64,000 nucleotides of DNA from Qipengyuania intermedia (GTDB taxonomy: Bacteria; Pseudomonadota; Alphaproteobacteria; Sphingomonadales; Sphingomonadaceae). The position numbers were made by a program, and so were the translations under genes. The notes beneath the pieces are model-generated. The model ran no database searches and was not told the DNA's origin. It saw only the letters and a list, made by a program, of their open reading frames with translations. The stretch spans positions 855,501 through 919,500 of the forward strand of contig NZ_JAIGNS010000002.1 of NCBI RefSeq assembly GCF_019711615.1, written 5' to 3'. Shown in pieces: positions 35,805 to 44,609 of the stretch (position 1 is the stretch's first letter; every line of letters starts with the position of its first letter).

Positions 35805-36194
35805 ATGGCACGCGAACCCGGCCGCGTTAGGCGCCGCGACAAAAAGAACATTTCCAGCGGCGTTGCGCACATCAACGCCAGCTTCAACAACACGATGATC
35901 ACCATCACCGACGCACAGGGCAATGCTATCAGCTGGTCCAGCGCCGGGATGATGGGCTTCAAGGGTAGCCGCAAGTCGACTCCCTATGCTGCCCAGGTCG
36001 CTGCAGACGATGCCGGCAAGAAAGCTGCCGAGCATGGTGTGCGCACCCTCGAAGTCGAAGTTAAGGGCCCGGGTTCGGGTCGTGAGAGCGCCCTTCGCGG
36101 TCTCGCAGCTGTCGGCTTCACGATCACCTCGATCCGCGACGTAACGCCGATCCCGCACAATGGTGTGCGGCCGTCCAAGCGTCGTCGCGTCTGA
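35805..36194 (+). CDS. rpsK: 30S ribosomal protein S11
   Basis: 129 aa, with [20 protein letters not shown] and the C-terminal [13 protein letters not shown]. It forms part of the platform and E site. AAGGAAG precedes the ATG. Confidence 0.98.
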   Translation: MAREPGRVRRRDKKNISSGVAHINASFNNTMITITDAQGNAISWSSAGMMGFKGSRKSTPYAAQVAADDAGKKAAEHGVRTLEVEVKGPGSGRESALRGLAAVGFTITSIRDVTPIPHNGVRPSKRRRV

Positions 36195-36298
36195 TCCGTA
36201 CCTGCCTGGCGGTCCGGCAACGGGCCGCCGACAATCTTCACGGACCGGACGCTCACTGAGAGCTCCGGTCCTGCCCGCATCCACACCAGGGGAAATCC

Positions 36299-37354
36299 AT
36301 GTCCGTCAACATCAAGAACTGGCAGGAACTCAAGAAACCCAACACCCTCGACATCAAGGACGGTGGCGACAAGAAGCGTAAGGCGACCTTCGTTGCCGAA
36401 CCGCTCGAGCGTGGCTTCGGCCTCACGCTCGGCAACGCTCTGCGTCGCGTGCTGCTGTCCTCGCTCCAGGGCGCGGCCATCACCTCGATCAAGATCGAGA
36501 ATGTGCTGCATGAATTCTCCTCGCTCGCAGGCGTGCGCGAGGACGTCACCGACATCGTCCTGAACGTGAAGCAGATCGCGCTCAAGATGGAAGGTGAAGG
36601 CACCAAGCGTCTTCAGCTCTCGGCTACCGGCCCGGGCGAAGTGAAGGCTGGCGACATCGCCGTTTCGGGCGATATCGAGATCATGAACAAGGATCTCGTG
36701 ATCTGCCACCTCGACGAAGGTGCGACGCTGAACATGGAACTGACCGCAGACACGGGCAAGGGCTATCGTCCTGCCGTGATGAATCGTCCGGCCGATGCGC
36801 CGATCGGCCTCATCCCGGTCGACAGCCTGTATTCGCCGGTTCGTCAGGTCAGCTACAAGGTCGACAACGCTCGCGTGGGCCAGGAACTGGACTACGACAA
36901 GCTGTCGCTGAACATCGAAACCGACGGAACCGTCACTCCGGAAGACGCCGTGGCGTACGCTGCGCGTATCCTCCAGGACCAGCTGACGCTGTTCGTCCAC
37001 TTCGAAGATGGCATCCCGCAGCCGACTTCGGCGATGATCGGCCAGGCTGCAGAGCCGCAGGAAAGCGACACCAACCAGCTCAACCGCTACCTCCTCAAGA
37101 AGGTCGACGAGCTGGAACTGTCGGTCCGTTCGGCGAACTGCCTCAAGAACGACAACATCATCTACATCGGCGACCTGGTCCAGAAGACCGAGGCCGAGAT
37201 GCTCCGTACGCCGAACTTCGGCCGCAAGTCGCTCAACGAGATCAAGGAAGTCCTGAGCTCGATGGGTCTGCGCCTTGGCATGGACATCCCTGGCTGGCCG
37301 CCGGAAAACATCGAGGAAATGGCCAAGAAGCTCGAACAAGAGCTGCTCGGCTAA
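36299..37354 (+). CDS. rpoA: DNA-directed RNA polymerase subunit alpha
   Basis: 351 aa. The N-terminal dimerisation domain has [20 protein letters not shown]; the C-terminal domain, after an acidic linker, has [20 protein letters not shown] and [14 protein letters not shown] for UP-element and activator contacts. In this lineage rpoA follows rpsK directly because rpsD is elsewhere. A 7-bp AGGCCGG/CCGGCCT hairpin (37372-37395) follows it. Confidence 0.98.
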   Translation: MSVNIKNWQELKKPNTLDIKDGGDKKRKATFVAEPLERGFGLTLGNALRRVLLSSLQGAAITSIKIENVLHEFSSLAGVREDVTDIVLNVKQIALKMEGEGTKRLQLSATGPGEVKAGDIAVSGDIEIMNKDLVICHLDEGATLNMELTADTGKGYRPAVMNRPADAPIGLIPVDSLYSPVRQVSYKVDNARVGQELDYDKLSLNIETDGTVTPEDAVAYAARILQDQLTLFVHFEDGIPQPTSAMIGQAAEPQESDTNQLNRYLLKKVDELELSVRSANCLKNDNIIYIGDLVQKTEAEMLRTPNFGRKSLNEIKEVLSSMGLRLGMDIPGWPPENIEEMAKKLEQELLG

Positions 37355-37442
37355 CCTATCTCAAGGGGCATAGGCCGGACCCCGTCTTCCGGCCTGTTTC
37401 GGGCTACCTCATACGGGCCCCCTACGAACGAAGGACTAGAAA

Positions 37443-37862
37443 ATGCGTCACAAGATTTCCGGCCGCAAGCTCCAGCGCAAGACGGGTCACCGTCATGCAA
37501 TGCTGCGCAACATGGCTGCTGCGCTGATCAAGCACGAGCAGATCATGACCACGCTGCCCAAGGCGAAGGAAATGCGCCCCTACATCGAAAAGCTGATCAC
37601 GCTGGCAAAGCGTGGCGGCCTTTCGAACCGTCGCCTTGCGATGGCTCGCCTGCAGGACGAAACGCAGCTGAAGAAGCTGTTCGACGTCCTGGCTGAGCGT
37701 TATGCCGATCGTGAAGGCGGTTACAGCCGCGTGATCAAGGCCGGCTATCGTGGCAGCGACGCCGCACAGATGGCAGTGATCGAGCTGGTCGACCGCGACG
37801 TCGACGCCAAGGGCCAGGACAGCGGTCCGGTCATGGGCGACGAGGAAATGGAAGACGCGTAA
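37443..37862 (+). CDS. rplQ: 50S ribosomal protein L17
   Basis: 139 aa, [20 protein letters not shown] and a short acidic tail. Last gene of the ribosomal cluster, followed 24 nt later by a terminator. Confidence 0.98.
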   Translation: MRHKISGRKLQRKTGHRHAMLRNMAAALIKHEQIMTTLPKAKEMRPYIEKLITLAKRGGLSNRRLAMARLQDETQLKKLFDVLAERYADREGGYSRVIKAGYRGSDAAQMAVIELVDRDVDAKGQDSGPVMGDEEMEDA

Positions 37863-37886
37863 GCGCGACTGCCTTAAAAACTACGA

Positions 37887-37923
37887 AGGGCCGGGGGAGC
37901 AATCCTCCGGCCCTTTTGTTTTG
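37887..37923 (+). terminator. Rho-independent terminator after rplQ
   Basis: A GC-rich stem AAGGGCCGG.../...CCGGCCCTT closes a short loop and runs into TTTTGTTTT. It ends the alpha operon. Confidence 0.88.
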
Positions 37924-37954
37924 CGTGCAATTGAAGACGTGTCACAAGGCAGGA

Positions 37955-39319
37955 ATGATCAGAACAGTCCTTGCCGCTGCCGCGCTCCTCGCCGCCACCC
38001 CGCTTGCCGCGCAATCGACTACTCAGGAGGAGATCGACGCCCGGTACGACCGTGCTCTCGCGGCAGGCTACAAGGCCATGTTCCTGTGCAGCGCGCTGGC
38101 AAACACGGAGCGCGCTGGCACCAAGCGCACCGAACAGAGCGTGCTCGATTGGGAGTTGTCAGGCATCCAGGCGCCGCTGGCGGAGATCGTCCCGACTCTC
38201 GATCACACGGTCTACCGCTTCGCCAATGGGGAGGGCGCTATCTCGCATGTGTCGGTGGAGTGGGCCGACGACATGCCGCCGCGCATGGCGTGGCACCGGC
38301 AGGAAGGCGGCTGCGCCATTGCGCCCATCGGCACCACTCGGCCGCCACAGCGCGAGCATGTCGCCTTCTCGGACAATATCTACGTGTGGCACGACCGCAT
38401 ACCGCAAAACAGGGAGCTTGCGGCGGTCGTAGATCGGGCCTTTGGTGCGGGTTATGGCGACAAGACGCGGACAACGGCCGTCATCGTCAGCCAGGAAGGC
38501 GCCAACCGCCTTTCGCGCTACACCGGCGAATACTCTCCGATGACGCCGCAGCGGACCTGGTCGGTGGCGAAGAGTCTCGCTGCCACGCTGGTCGGCGCTG
38601 CCGTGCATCGCGGGCAAGCCGACGTCTCGAAGCCCGCAGGGCTGGGCGAGAGCGCGGAAGATCCGCGAAGCGCCATCACCATCGACCACGCGCTGCGCAT
38701 GGCCTCGGGCCGCTATTCGGATACGCCCGGCAATCGCACCGATCCGCTCTATTTCGGCGGTGCCACGGTCGACGAGGTCGCGATCGACTGGCCGCTCGTG
38801 AACGCACCGGGCGCGGTCTACCGATACGCGAACAACGATACGCTTGCAGCCGTGCAGGCGATCGAGGCTACCTTCGAGGACTACCCGCCTAGCGAATTCC
38901 TGAAGAGCGTAGGAATGAACCACACTGTTGCCGAGACCGACTGGCAGGGCAATTACGTCCTCTCCAGCCAGGTCTGGTCAACTGCGCCCGACTTGCTGAA
39001 GCTCGGCCAGCTCTACCTCGATGATGGCGTCCTGCCCGATGGTACGCGCGTCCTGCCAGAAGGATGGGCTGACTATGTCGCGACGCCTTCCGGTCCGCAG
39101 CCCGACGGCCCATTCGGCTATGGCGCGGGGTTCTGGCTCTTTAACAAATCCGAGGGCATCCCGGGCGACACTTATGCCGCCATGGGCAATCGCGGGCAAT
39201 TCATAATAATCGTACCTAGCATGAACGCAGTGATCGTGAGGAGGGGAGAGGACCCAAGCGGATCGCGCTTCGATATCGCGGCCTTTATGCGTGATGTCAT
39301 TGAATCGCTTGAGAAATAG
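37955..39319 (+). CDS. Exported serine hydrolase (beta-lactamase/penicillin-binding family)
   Basis: 454 aa. Signal peptide MIRTVLAAAALLAATPLAAQ. The SxxK motif is in TWSVAKSLAATLVG (Ser near residue 202) and a YxN motif in YRYANNDT; the C-terminal half follows the class C beta-lactamase/esterase order, ending near GFWLFNKSEG. The first 130 residues before this domain are additional. The ATG at 37955 is preferred to upstream codons because it begins the signal peptide. Likely a periplasmic esterase, peptidase or amidase; the substrate is open. Monocistronic between terminators. Confidence 0.85.
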   Translation: MIRTVLAAAALLAATPLAAQSTTQEEIDARYDRALAAGYKAMFLCSALANTERAGTKRTEQSVLDWELSGIQAPLAEIVPTLDHTVYRFANGEGAISHVSVEWADDMPPRMAWHRQEGGCAIAPIGTTRPPQREHVAFSDNIYVWHDRIPQNRELAAVVDRAFGAGYGDKTRTTAVIVSQEGANRLSRYTGEYSPMTPQRTWSVAKSLAATLVGAAVHRGQADVSKPAGLGESAEDPRSAITIDHALRMASGRYSDTPGNRTDPLYFGGATVDEVAIDWPLVNAPGAVYRYANNDTLAAVQAIEATFEDYPPSEFLKSVGMNHTVAETDWQGNYVLSSQVWSTAPDLLKLGQLYLDDGVLPDGTRVLPEGWADYVATPSGPQPDGPFGYGAGFWLFNKSEGIPGDTYAAMGNRGQFIIIVPSMNAVIVRRGEDPSGSRFDIAAFMRDVIESLEK

Positions 39320-39449
39320 ACATTCAGGAAAAACCATACTTTCCTGAACATCGCCTGCAATCGGGATTCAGGCTCACCTCAGTGCGACTCGCCTAGAACC
39401 TCATTCGACCGAGGCAATCCCGCCTGGGTAGAGATGAGGAGAACCTCAC

Positions 39450-40049
39450 ATGACCAAGATCACGAAGAATATTGCGAAAGGTGGGATCGCAACTGCTGCC
39501 GTCGGTGCGATGGCGCTTGCTACCGCCACACCCGCCCAGGCCCGCGACCGCGACGATGGTATCTCCGTCGGCGACGTCATCGCCGGCGCAGTCATCATCG
39601 GCGGCATTGCCGCTATCGCCAATTCCGCCAAGCGCGACCGCGACTACTATCGCGACGGACGCTATTACCGCGACGGCCGTTACTACCGCGATGGTCGTGA
39701 CTACCGCCGTAATGCATACCGCAATCGCGGGAACCCGCGCGCCGCAGTCGAACGCTGTGTTCGCGCCGCAAAGCAGGACGCGCGCCGTTATGGCTATCGC
39801 TACGCCCAGGTCACCGACATCCGCGATGTGGACGACACGCGCTATGGCTGGAAGGTGAAGGGCCGCATCGTCGTCGATGGTCAGCGCGGTGGGCGCTGGG
39901 GCAATTATGATCGCTACGATCGCTATGATCGCTACGATCGCGACGACCGTCGTCGCTACCGCGGCGGAGATAACGGCAAGTTCACCTGCTACATCGAGCG
40001 GGGCCGTGTCAGCCACGTCGACTTCAGCGGCATTCGCGGTCTTCGCTAG
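39450..40049 (+). CDS. Exported Arg/Asp/Tyr-repeat envelope protein, paralogue 1
   Basis: 199 aa. Signal peptide ends near ATPAQA (about residue 31). Then GISVGDVIAGAVIIGGIAAI (glycine-rich hydrophobic segment), three tandem YYRDGR units, a conserved domain (ERCVRAAKQDARRYGYRYAQ to VSHVDFSGIRG) interrupted by repeated YDR triplets, and two Cys. The downstream neighbour has the same architecture. I know similar unnamed proteins in sphingomonads; a surface or glycine-zipper-like role is inference. Confidence 0.72.
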   Translation: MTKITKNIAKGGIATAAVGAMALATATPAQARDRDDGISVGDVIAGAVIIGGIAAIANSAKRDRDYYRDGRYYRDGRYYRDGRDYRRNAYRNRGNPRAAVERCVRAAKQDARRYGYRYAQVTDIRDVDDTRYGWKVKGRIVVDGQRGGRWGNYDRYDRYDRYDRDDRRRYRGGDNGKFTCYIERGRVSHVDFSGIRGLR

Positions 40050-40068
40050 TCGCTTACCAATCCACCAG

Positions 40069-40099
40069 CGGCCCGGACCTTGCGGTTCGGGCCGTTTTT
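40069..40099 (+). terminator. Rho-independent terminator between the two paralogues
   Basis: Eleven-bp stem (40069-40079 with 40084-40094, one or two G-T pairs) with a TTGC loop, then TTTTT. It separates the two paralogous genes into two units. Confidence 0.8.
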
Positions 40100-40194
40100 G
40101 CGTTCGGTTCAGCCGTGCTAAAGCTGGCGCCTGACATCGGTAGTCCGGTCATCCTTTGCGCCAGGTGGGGGCGCGAATGCAGAGGAAACTTCGC

Positions 40195-40971
40195 ATGAAG
40201 AAATTGCACACCTGGGCTTTGGCGCCCGCCGTACTCGCAACTGCTTCGATCGGGGTGTCGCCCGTCGCTGCGGCTTCCATGCCCCAGGTCGCGGTTACGT
40301 CGGCGAAACCGGCCGGCGTCACCGCCTACGACCCCGCCGACCAGACATATGAGAACCATCGCTATCGCCGCTACCGGCACTATCGCCATCATCGCGGCCC
40401 CAGCCTCGGCGACGTGCTGACAGGCGTCCTGATCATCGGAGGCATCGCCGCGATTGCGGACAAGGCGAAGCGCAGCGACGATCGCCGCTATCGCGACCGC
40501 GACTATCCGGACTACCGCCGCGACGATGCGCGCTGGGACGATGGACGCGGCATCGACCGCGCCGTCAGCATGTGCGTGGACGCGGTGGAGCGTGACGAAC
40601 GCGTCGAGACGGTTGATCGTGCCGATCGCACCGCAAGCGGGTGGCAGGTTAGTGGAACGGTCTCAAGCGGTGCGGGGTTCTCCTGCGAGATCGGCAGCGA
40701 CGGCCGTGTCAGGGACGTCGATTTTGGGCAGTCCGGAAATTGGCAGGGCGATGAGGACCGCGACGACGACGGCTATGCCGCGGTGACCGACGACAAACAG
40801 TGGGACGATTCCCGCTACGCTGCTGAATGGGACAAGGTCGAGGACCGCACCGCGATGGCCCCGGAAGCGTCAGCTCCTACCGAAACCGGGCGCCAGCCGG
40901 CCTATCCCGGCGGGCCGCTCGAAGGTGAAAGCGAAGACGAGCGTCCGGTCTATCCGGGCGATCCCGTCTAA
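40195..40971 (+). CDS. Exported envelope protein, paralogue 2
   Basis: 258 aa from MKKLHTWALAPAVLATASIG (signal peptide). It shares with paralogue 1 the order: signal, GPSLGDVLTGVLIIGGIAAI, an Arg/Asp/Tyr-rich stretch, then the conserved domain AVSMCVDAVERDERVETVDR to GRVRDVDFGQ with two Cys at the same places. It lacks the perfect YYRDGR units and has a Pro/Glu-rich tail with two YPG motifs. It converges with the TRIC-type gene, stops only 3 nt apart, and no terminator is visible there. Confidence 0.72.
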   Translation: MKKLHTWALAPAVLATASIGVSPVAAASMPQVAVTSAKPAGVTAYDPADQTYENHRYRRYRHYRHHRGPSLGDVLTGVLIIGGIAAIADKAKRSDDRRYRDRDYPDYRRDDARWDDGRGIDRAVSMCVDAVERDERVETVDRADRTASGWQVSGTVSSGAGFSCEIGSDGRVRDVDFGQSGNWQGDEDRDDDGYAAVTDDKQWDDSRYAAEWDKVEDRTAMAPEASAPTETGRQPAYPGGPLEGESEDERPVYPGDPV

Positions 40972-40974
40972 GGA

Positions 40975-41610
40975 TCAGTCCTTGCTCGCCACGCGCTCGT
41001 CATAGGAGGGCAGGGCGAGATTGCACAGGATGGCGGCGAGGCGAAGGCCGAACCCGGCCAGCGCCGCGCCGATCCAGACATACCAGTCCTCTATCCCGGC
41101 CAGCGATCCGGCCACAGTCAGGCTGGAGGACAGGGCTGCGGCCGTAACGTAGAGCTCCGGCCGCATCAGGATCGACGGCCTGCCTGCCAGCACATCGCGG
41201 ATGATGCCGCCGACACAGCCTGTAATCACCCCCATCAATGCTGCAGGGACGGGCGGGACGCCGTATTGCAGTGCCTTTGCCGTGCCAAGGACCGCATAAG
41301 CGGCGAGGCCCATTCCGTCGGCAATCGACAGGAACCGGCCCTCCCACCAGCGCGTGGGCGTGAACCATGCGAACAGGGCGATGCCGAGACAGGTCGCGGA
41401 CACCCAGGGGTCGACCATCCAGAATACCGGTGCGCCGATCAGCAGGTCGCGGATCGTGCCGCCTCCGACCCCCGTAATCAGGGCGAAGAAGGTGAGGGTG
41501 ACGAGCGTCTGCTTCTCCTTCGCCGCGACCAGGGCTCCGGTCATGGCGAAAATCGCCACGCCGGCGACGTCCAGCCAGTCGAGAACCGGCGTGAGGATTT
41601 CTTCGTTCAA
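40975..41610 (-). CDS. TRIC-type cation channel / UPF0126 membrane protein
   Basis: 211 aa with about seven membrane spans in two repeats. The family signatures AMTGALVAAKEKQ and TGVGGGTIRDLLIGAPVFWM (first repeat) and ITGCVGGIIRDVLAGRPSIL (second) are present. Prokaryotic members are homotrimeric channels permeable to K+ or Na+. The ATG overlaps the upstream PepSY gene stop by 4 nt, so the two are co-translated. Confidence 0.88.
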   Translation of the reverse strand: MNEEILTPVLDWLDVAGVAIFAMTGALVAAKEKQTLVTLTFFALITGVGGGTIRDLLIGAPVFWMVDPWVSATCLGIALFAWFTPTRWWEGRFLSIADGMGLAAYAVLGTAKALQYGVPPVPAALMGVITGCVGGIIRDVLAGRPSILMRPELYVTAAALSSSLTVAGSLAGIEDWYVWIGAALAGFGLRLAAILCNLALPSYDERVASKD

Positions 41611-42311
41611 GCGGCTTTGACCTTACGGGCCTTGCGGCGGCGGAACATCAGGACAAAGCCCAGCAGCGAGGCGAGGACCCCAAGGATCGCGAACAGGATC
41701 AGGATCGGATGGCTGGTGTCCTCGCGCGTCTGCAGGTCCATGATGTGCAGCCCCCAGACGAAATCGAACGTGCGCCACCACTGCGTCCGCACCGCTTCGA
41801 TCTCACCCGTATATTCGCCGACATAGACGTGTGTCCCGTCGGTAAGCGCGACTTGCCAGACCGGCATTTCCCGCCGGAAATCGAAGGGGACGTTATCGGC
41901 ATCGTATCGCGCGGTGTCGGCGACACGGTCGCCGCCCTTGATGCGTTCGGCCACGATCATGCGCGCCTCGACCTCGGAGATCGGCCCCATTTCCGAACCG
42001 TCGGCCCGGAACCGGTCGCTGGCCCCGTCCATGTAGGTGATCCGCGTCACCGTCTCGCCGCGTTCGATCTGCGTCGTCACCGAGCGGACGGGCCGCGTGC
42101 TGTCGGCCGGCAGGGCGACCGAGATTTCGGTGTCGCTGGGCAGCGCGCGTTCGGTAACCGCGTTGCGCAAATGGTTGCCGCGCACTTCCTCGATCGGCTT
42201 GATGACCATGATGAGCCCGGTCACGGTCCACATCAGGATCGGCACGCCCGCCAGCCAGGCCAGCCAGATATGCCATTTGGCAAAGCGCCGCATCATCTGC
42301 TGTTGTCCCAC
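41607..42311 (-). CDS. PepSY domain membrane protein
   Basis: 234 aa. GTG start with GGAGG upstream. A span at about 15-37 (WHIWLAWLAGVPILMWTVTG), a periplasmic region with the PepSY-like segment TDGTHVYVGEYTGEIEAVRT, and a C-terminal span (PILILFAILGVLASLLGFVL) followed by RRRKARK. This is the PepSY-TM layout seen in proteins linked to iron reduction or peptidase control. Partner unknown. Confidence 0.8.
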   Translation of the reverse strand: MGQQQMMRRFAKWHIWLAWLAGVPILMWTVTGLIMVIKPIEEVRGNHLRNAVTERALPSDTEISVALPADSTRPVRSVTTQIERGETVTRITYMDGASDRFRADGSEMGPISEVEARMIVAERIKGGDRVADTARYDADNVPFDFRREMPVWQVALTDGTHVYVGEYTGEIEAVRTQWWRTFDFVWGLHIMDLQTREDTSHPILILFAILGVLASLLGFVLMFRRRKARKVKAA

Positions 42312-42354
42312 AAAATCCTCCGTCTGATCTGCAGGCCGGAATGCGCTGCGAGGC

Positions 42355-43689
42355 TCAGGAGTGCAACACCTGCCCTATCGCTTCTGCGGCCGCGATCGTG
42401 GATAGATCCCCCCAGCGCGGCCCCATGACCTGCATTCCGCAAGGAAGATCACCGGTCGAACCGATCGGGAGCACGGTTGAGGGAAGGTTGGGGAAGGTGG
42501 CGAGCCCGGCCCAGCACAGACCGGCGGCACCGCGCACACTGCCGCCATTTATTTCGATCTCTCCGTCGAAAACGCGGCCTTCGGCATGCGGCACAGCAAG
42601 GACCGGCGCCGGCGGAGCCAGGACGAAATCATAGGTTTCGAACAGCTTCGCCCAGGCCAGTTCGTTGCGGTATTGCAGGTCGAGGAAGTCGAACCAATCG
42701 GTCGCGCTGGCCCGTTTGCCGTCCCTGCCGGGTGCGCCGCGAGCCATGGCCACGTTGAGCATGCGCATATAGTCGGCGTGCTGCGCGGCAAGGTCGGGCA
42801 GCAGGTCGCTGGCCGTGTCCACTCTCGCGCCCGCACCGCGCAATGCATCCAGAGCGGCCTCGAGCGGACCGCGAACTGCGTCATCGGTCGCGCAATCGGG
42901 GTGATCCAAAAGACCGAGGATGCGCATCTGCGACACCGGCACGCGGCGTTCCCCGAGCTGGCGATTGCTGGTGATGCGCATCAGGAGCGAGAGGTCCGCC
43001 GCATTGCGGGCGAGGGGGCCTGCAATCGATAGCACCCCGTCATGCGCGCCGCGACCTGCCAACAGCGGATGGTCGTGCCCTTCCTTGCTGACCAGGCCCC
43101 AGCTCGACTTGTGGCCCCAAACGCCGCAGAAATGCGCCGGTACGCGGACGGAACCCCCGATATCGGTCCCGAATTCGCAGGAGACCATTCCGCTCGCTAC
43201 CGCAGCCGCCGATCCGCCCGACGATCCTCCGGGCGAGCGTTCGTGATCGTGGGGATTGTTGGTCCGGCCGTACACGGGATTGTTCGACTGCCAATCCGCC
43301 AGATCGGGCGGCACATTGGTCTTTCCAAGAAAGATCGCGCCGGCTGCCTTAAGCTCGCGCACGACTGCGGAATCCGATGTGGCGATATTGTCCCTGTGCG
43401 CTTCATGGCCCCAGGTGGTGGGAAGGCCGGCGATGTCGAAGCTTTCCTTGATGGTCATGGGGACACCGAACAGCGGCGTTGCATCAGAGGGTGATGACTT
43501 CCCCATCTCCTTCGCGGCATCGCGGGCGCGGTCGAAATCGCACACAACCACCGCGTTGATGTGCGTATCGAGATGTTCGATCCGCGCGATCGCCGCATCG
43601 ACAGCTTCGAGCGGTGACATCTTCCCCGCCGCGATGCGCGCCGCCGTTTCGATGGCTCCGGGTTTGTCGGTCAGTTGCGGATAAGCCAT
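42355..43689 (-). CDS. Amidase (amidase signature family)
   Basis: 444 aa. The signature GGSSGGSAAAVASGMVSCEF and DIGGSVRVPAHFCGVWGHK are present; the Lys of the Ser-cisSer-Lys triad is in PMTIKESFD (near residue 82). Such enzymes hydrolyse carboxamides; GatA is excluded because gatB and gatC are absent and the C-terminal half differs. Start ATG with GGGGAGA upstream. The substrate is unknown. Confidence 0.88.
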   Translation of the reverse strand: MAYPQLTDKPGAIETAARIAAGKMSPLEAVDAAIARIEHLDTHINAVVVCDFDRARDAAKEMGKSSPSDATPLFGVPMTIKESFDIAGLPTTWGHEAHRDNIATSDSAVVRELKAAGAIFLGKTNVPPDLADWQSNNPVYGRTNNPHDHERSPGGSSGGSAAAVASGMVSCEFGTDIGGSVRVPAHFCGVWGHKSSWGLVSKEGHDHPLLAGRGAHDGVLSIAGPLARNAADLSLLMRITSNRQLGERRVPVSQMRILGLLDHPDCATDDAVRGPLEAALDALRGAGARVDTASDLLPDLAAQHADYMRMLNVAMARGAPGRDGKRASATDWFDFLDLQYRNELAWAKLFETYDFVLAPPAPVLAVPHAEGRVFDGEIEINGGSVRGAAGLCWAGLATFPNLPSTVLPIGSTGDLPCGMQVMGPRWGDLSTIAAAEAIGQVLHS

Positions 43690-43771
43690 GGAATCTCCCC
43701 TCGATGACGAGACTAATGGACGGTTCCGGAGCCGACAACATCATAAGCTGTCGAGGGTATCGAAAGCAGGC

Positions 43772-44605
43772 CTAGCCCGGCCGGTGACCTAAGCCTTTTT
43801 CTGGCCGCATCATCGCAAGTCCCGCCAACATACCGATTATCGGCGCTGCCCCATATCCTGCCAGAGGTACGGGATAAGGGCCGAATAACGCGGCGATCAG
43901 GAAGCCGCCATACGCGGCTATCCAAACCAGGCGATATCCAGGCGCGACTTGTCGAAACGCCAAGATTGCGAATGGCGCACAGAGGAGCAGGCCGATCGCT
44001 ATCGCCTGGACCGGCTTGTCCAGATCCAACCACAAGAAGGGCAGCAGGTTCTCGACGAATACGACCGGAGGCAATGCTCCCCGCCACCAGGCCTGGGCAG
44101 TCACTGCCAGGCCCAGCAGCGCGAGCAGTACCGGCTTCCAGTCCCGGTTGCGCAAGGCGAGCGCCAACAGAACGAGCGTGAGGGCGAGGCATGACGCGGC
44201 ATCCGGTTGCAGGCCGCAAATCAGCAGAGCACCGGCGACCGGCCACATGCCCTTGTTCCCGAGGCGAACTGACAGGACCGCGAGGGGCGGTATGAGGAGC
44301 TGGCCCGAGTGCAGCTGCACCGGACCCAGGGGCAGCCATCGCGTAACCCCGTCGATGGAGGGGCCCACGATCATCGGCAGGCAAAGGACAAGAAGCAATC
44401 CGACGACGAGATACCGGACCGACCGAATGTGTTCGGGGGCGCGGAGGAAATAGACGGAAAGCAGACCGATCAGCAATGCAGCCGAGTTCACCAACGCGAA
44501 ATGCGATGGCGCTTCGTTCAGCAGGAAAACGAACAAACCGCCGATGACCGGCAAGGCTATCAGCAACGGACCAAGAAAAGCTCCGCTGGTAGCCTTGCCG
44601 GTCAT
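43772..44605 (-). CDS. Short polytopic protein resembling the SEDS (RodA/FtsW) family
   Basis: 277 aa, about eight membrane spans. Three segments line up with SEDS signatures: DGVTRWLPLGPVQLHSGQLL (compare NGARRWI.LG...QPSE), ICGLQPDAASCLAL (compare LLQPDLGT) and LAGYGAAPIIGMLAGLAMM (compare SYGGSSL near the end). It is about 100 residues shorter than RodA or FtsW, and the QPSE is replaced by LHSG. It follows lpd by 4 nt at the end of the TCA operon. Could be a degenerate glycosyltransferase homologue or another membrane family. Confidence 0.55.
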   Translation of the reverse strand: MTGKATSGAFLGPLLIALPVIGGLFVFLLNEAPSHFALVNSAALLIGLLSVYFLRAPEHIRSVRYLVVGLLLVLCLPMIVGPSIDGVTRWLPLGPVQLHSGQLLIPPLAVLSVRLGNKGMWPVAGALLICGLQPDAASCLALTLVLLALALRNRDWKPVLLALLGLAVTAQAWWRGALPPVVFVENLLPFLWLDLDKPVQAIAIGLLLCAPFAILAFRQVAPGYRLVWIAAYGGFLIAALFGPYPVPLAGYGAAPIIGMLAGLAMMRPEKGLGHRPG

Positions 44606-44609
44606 GGTA

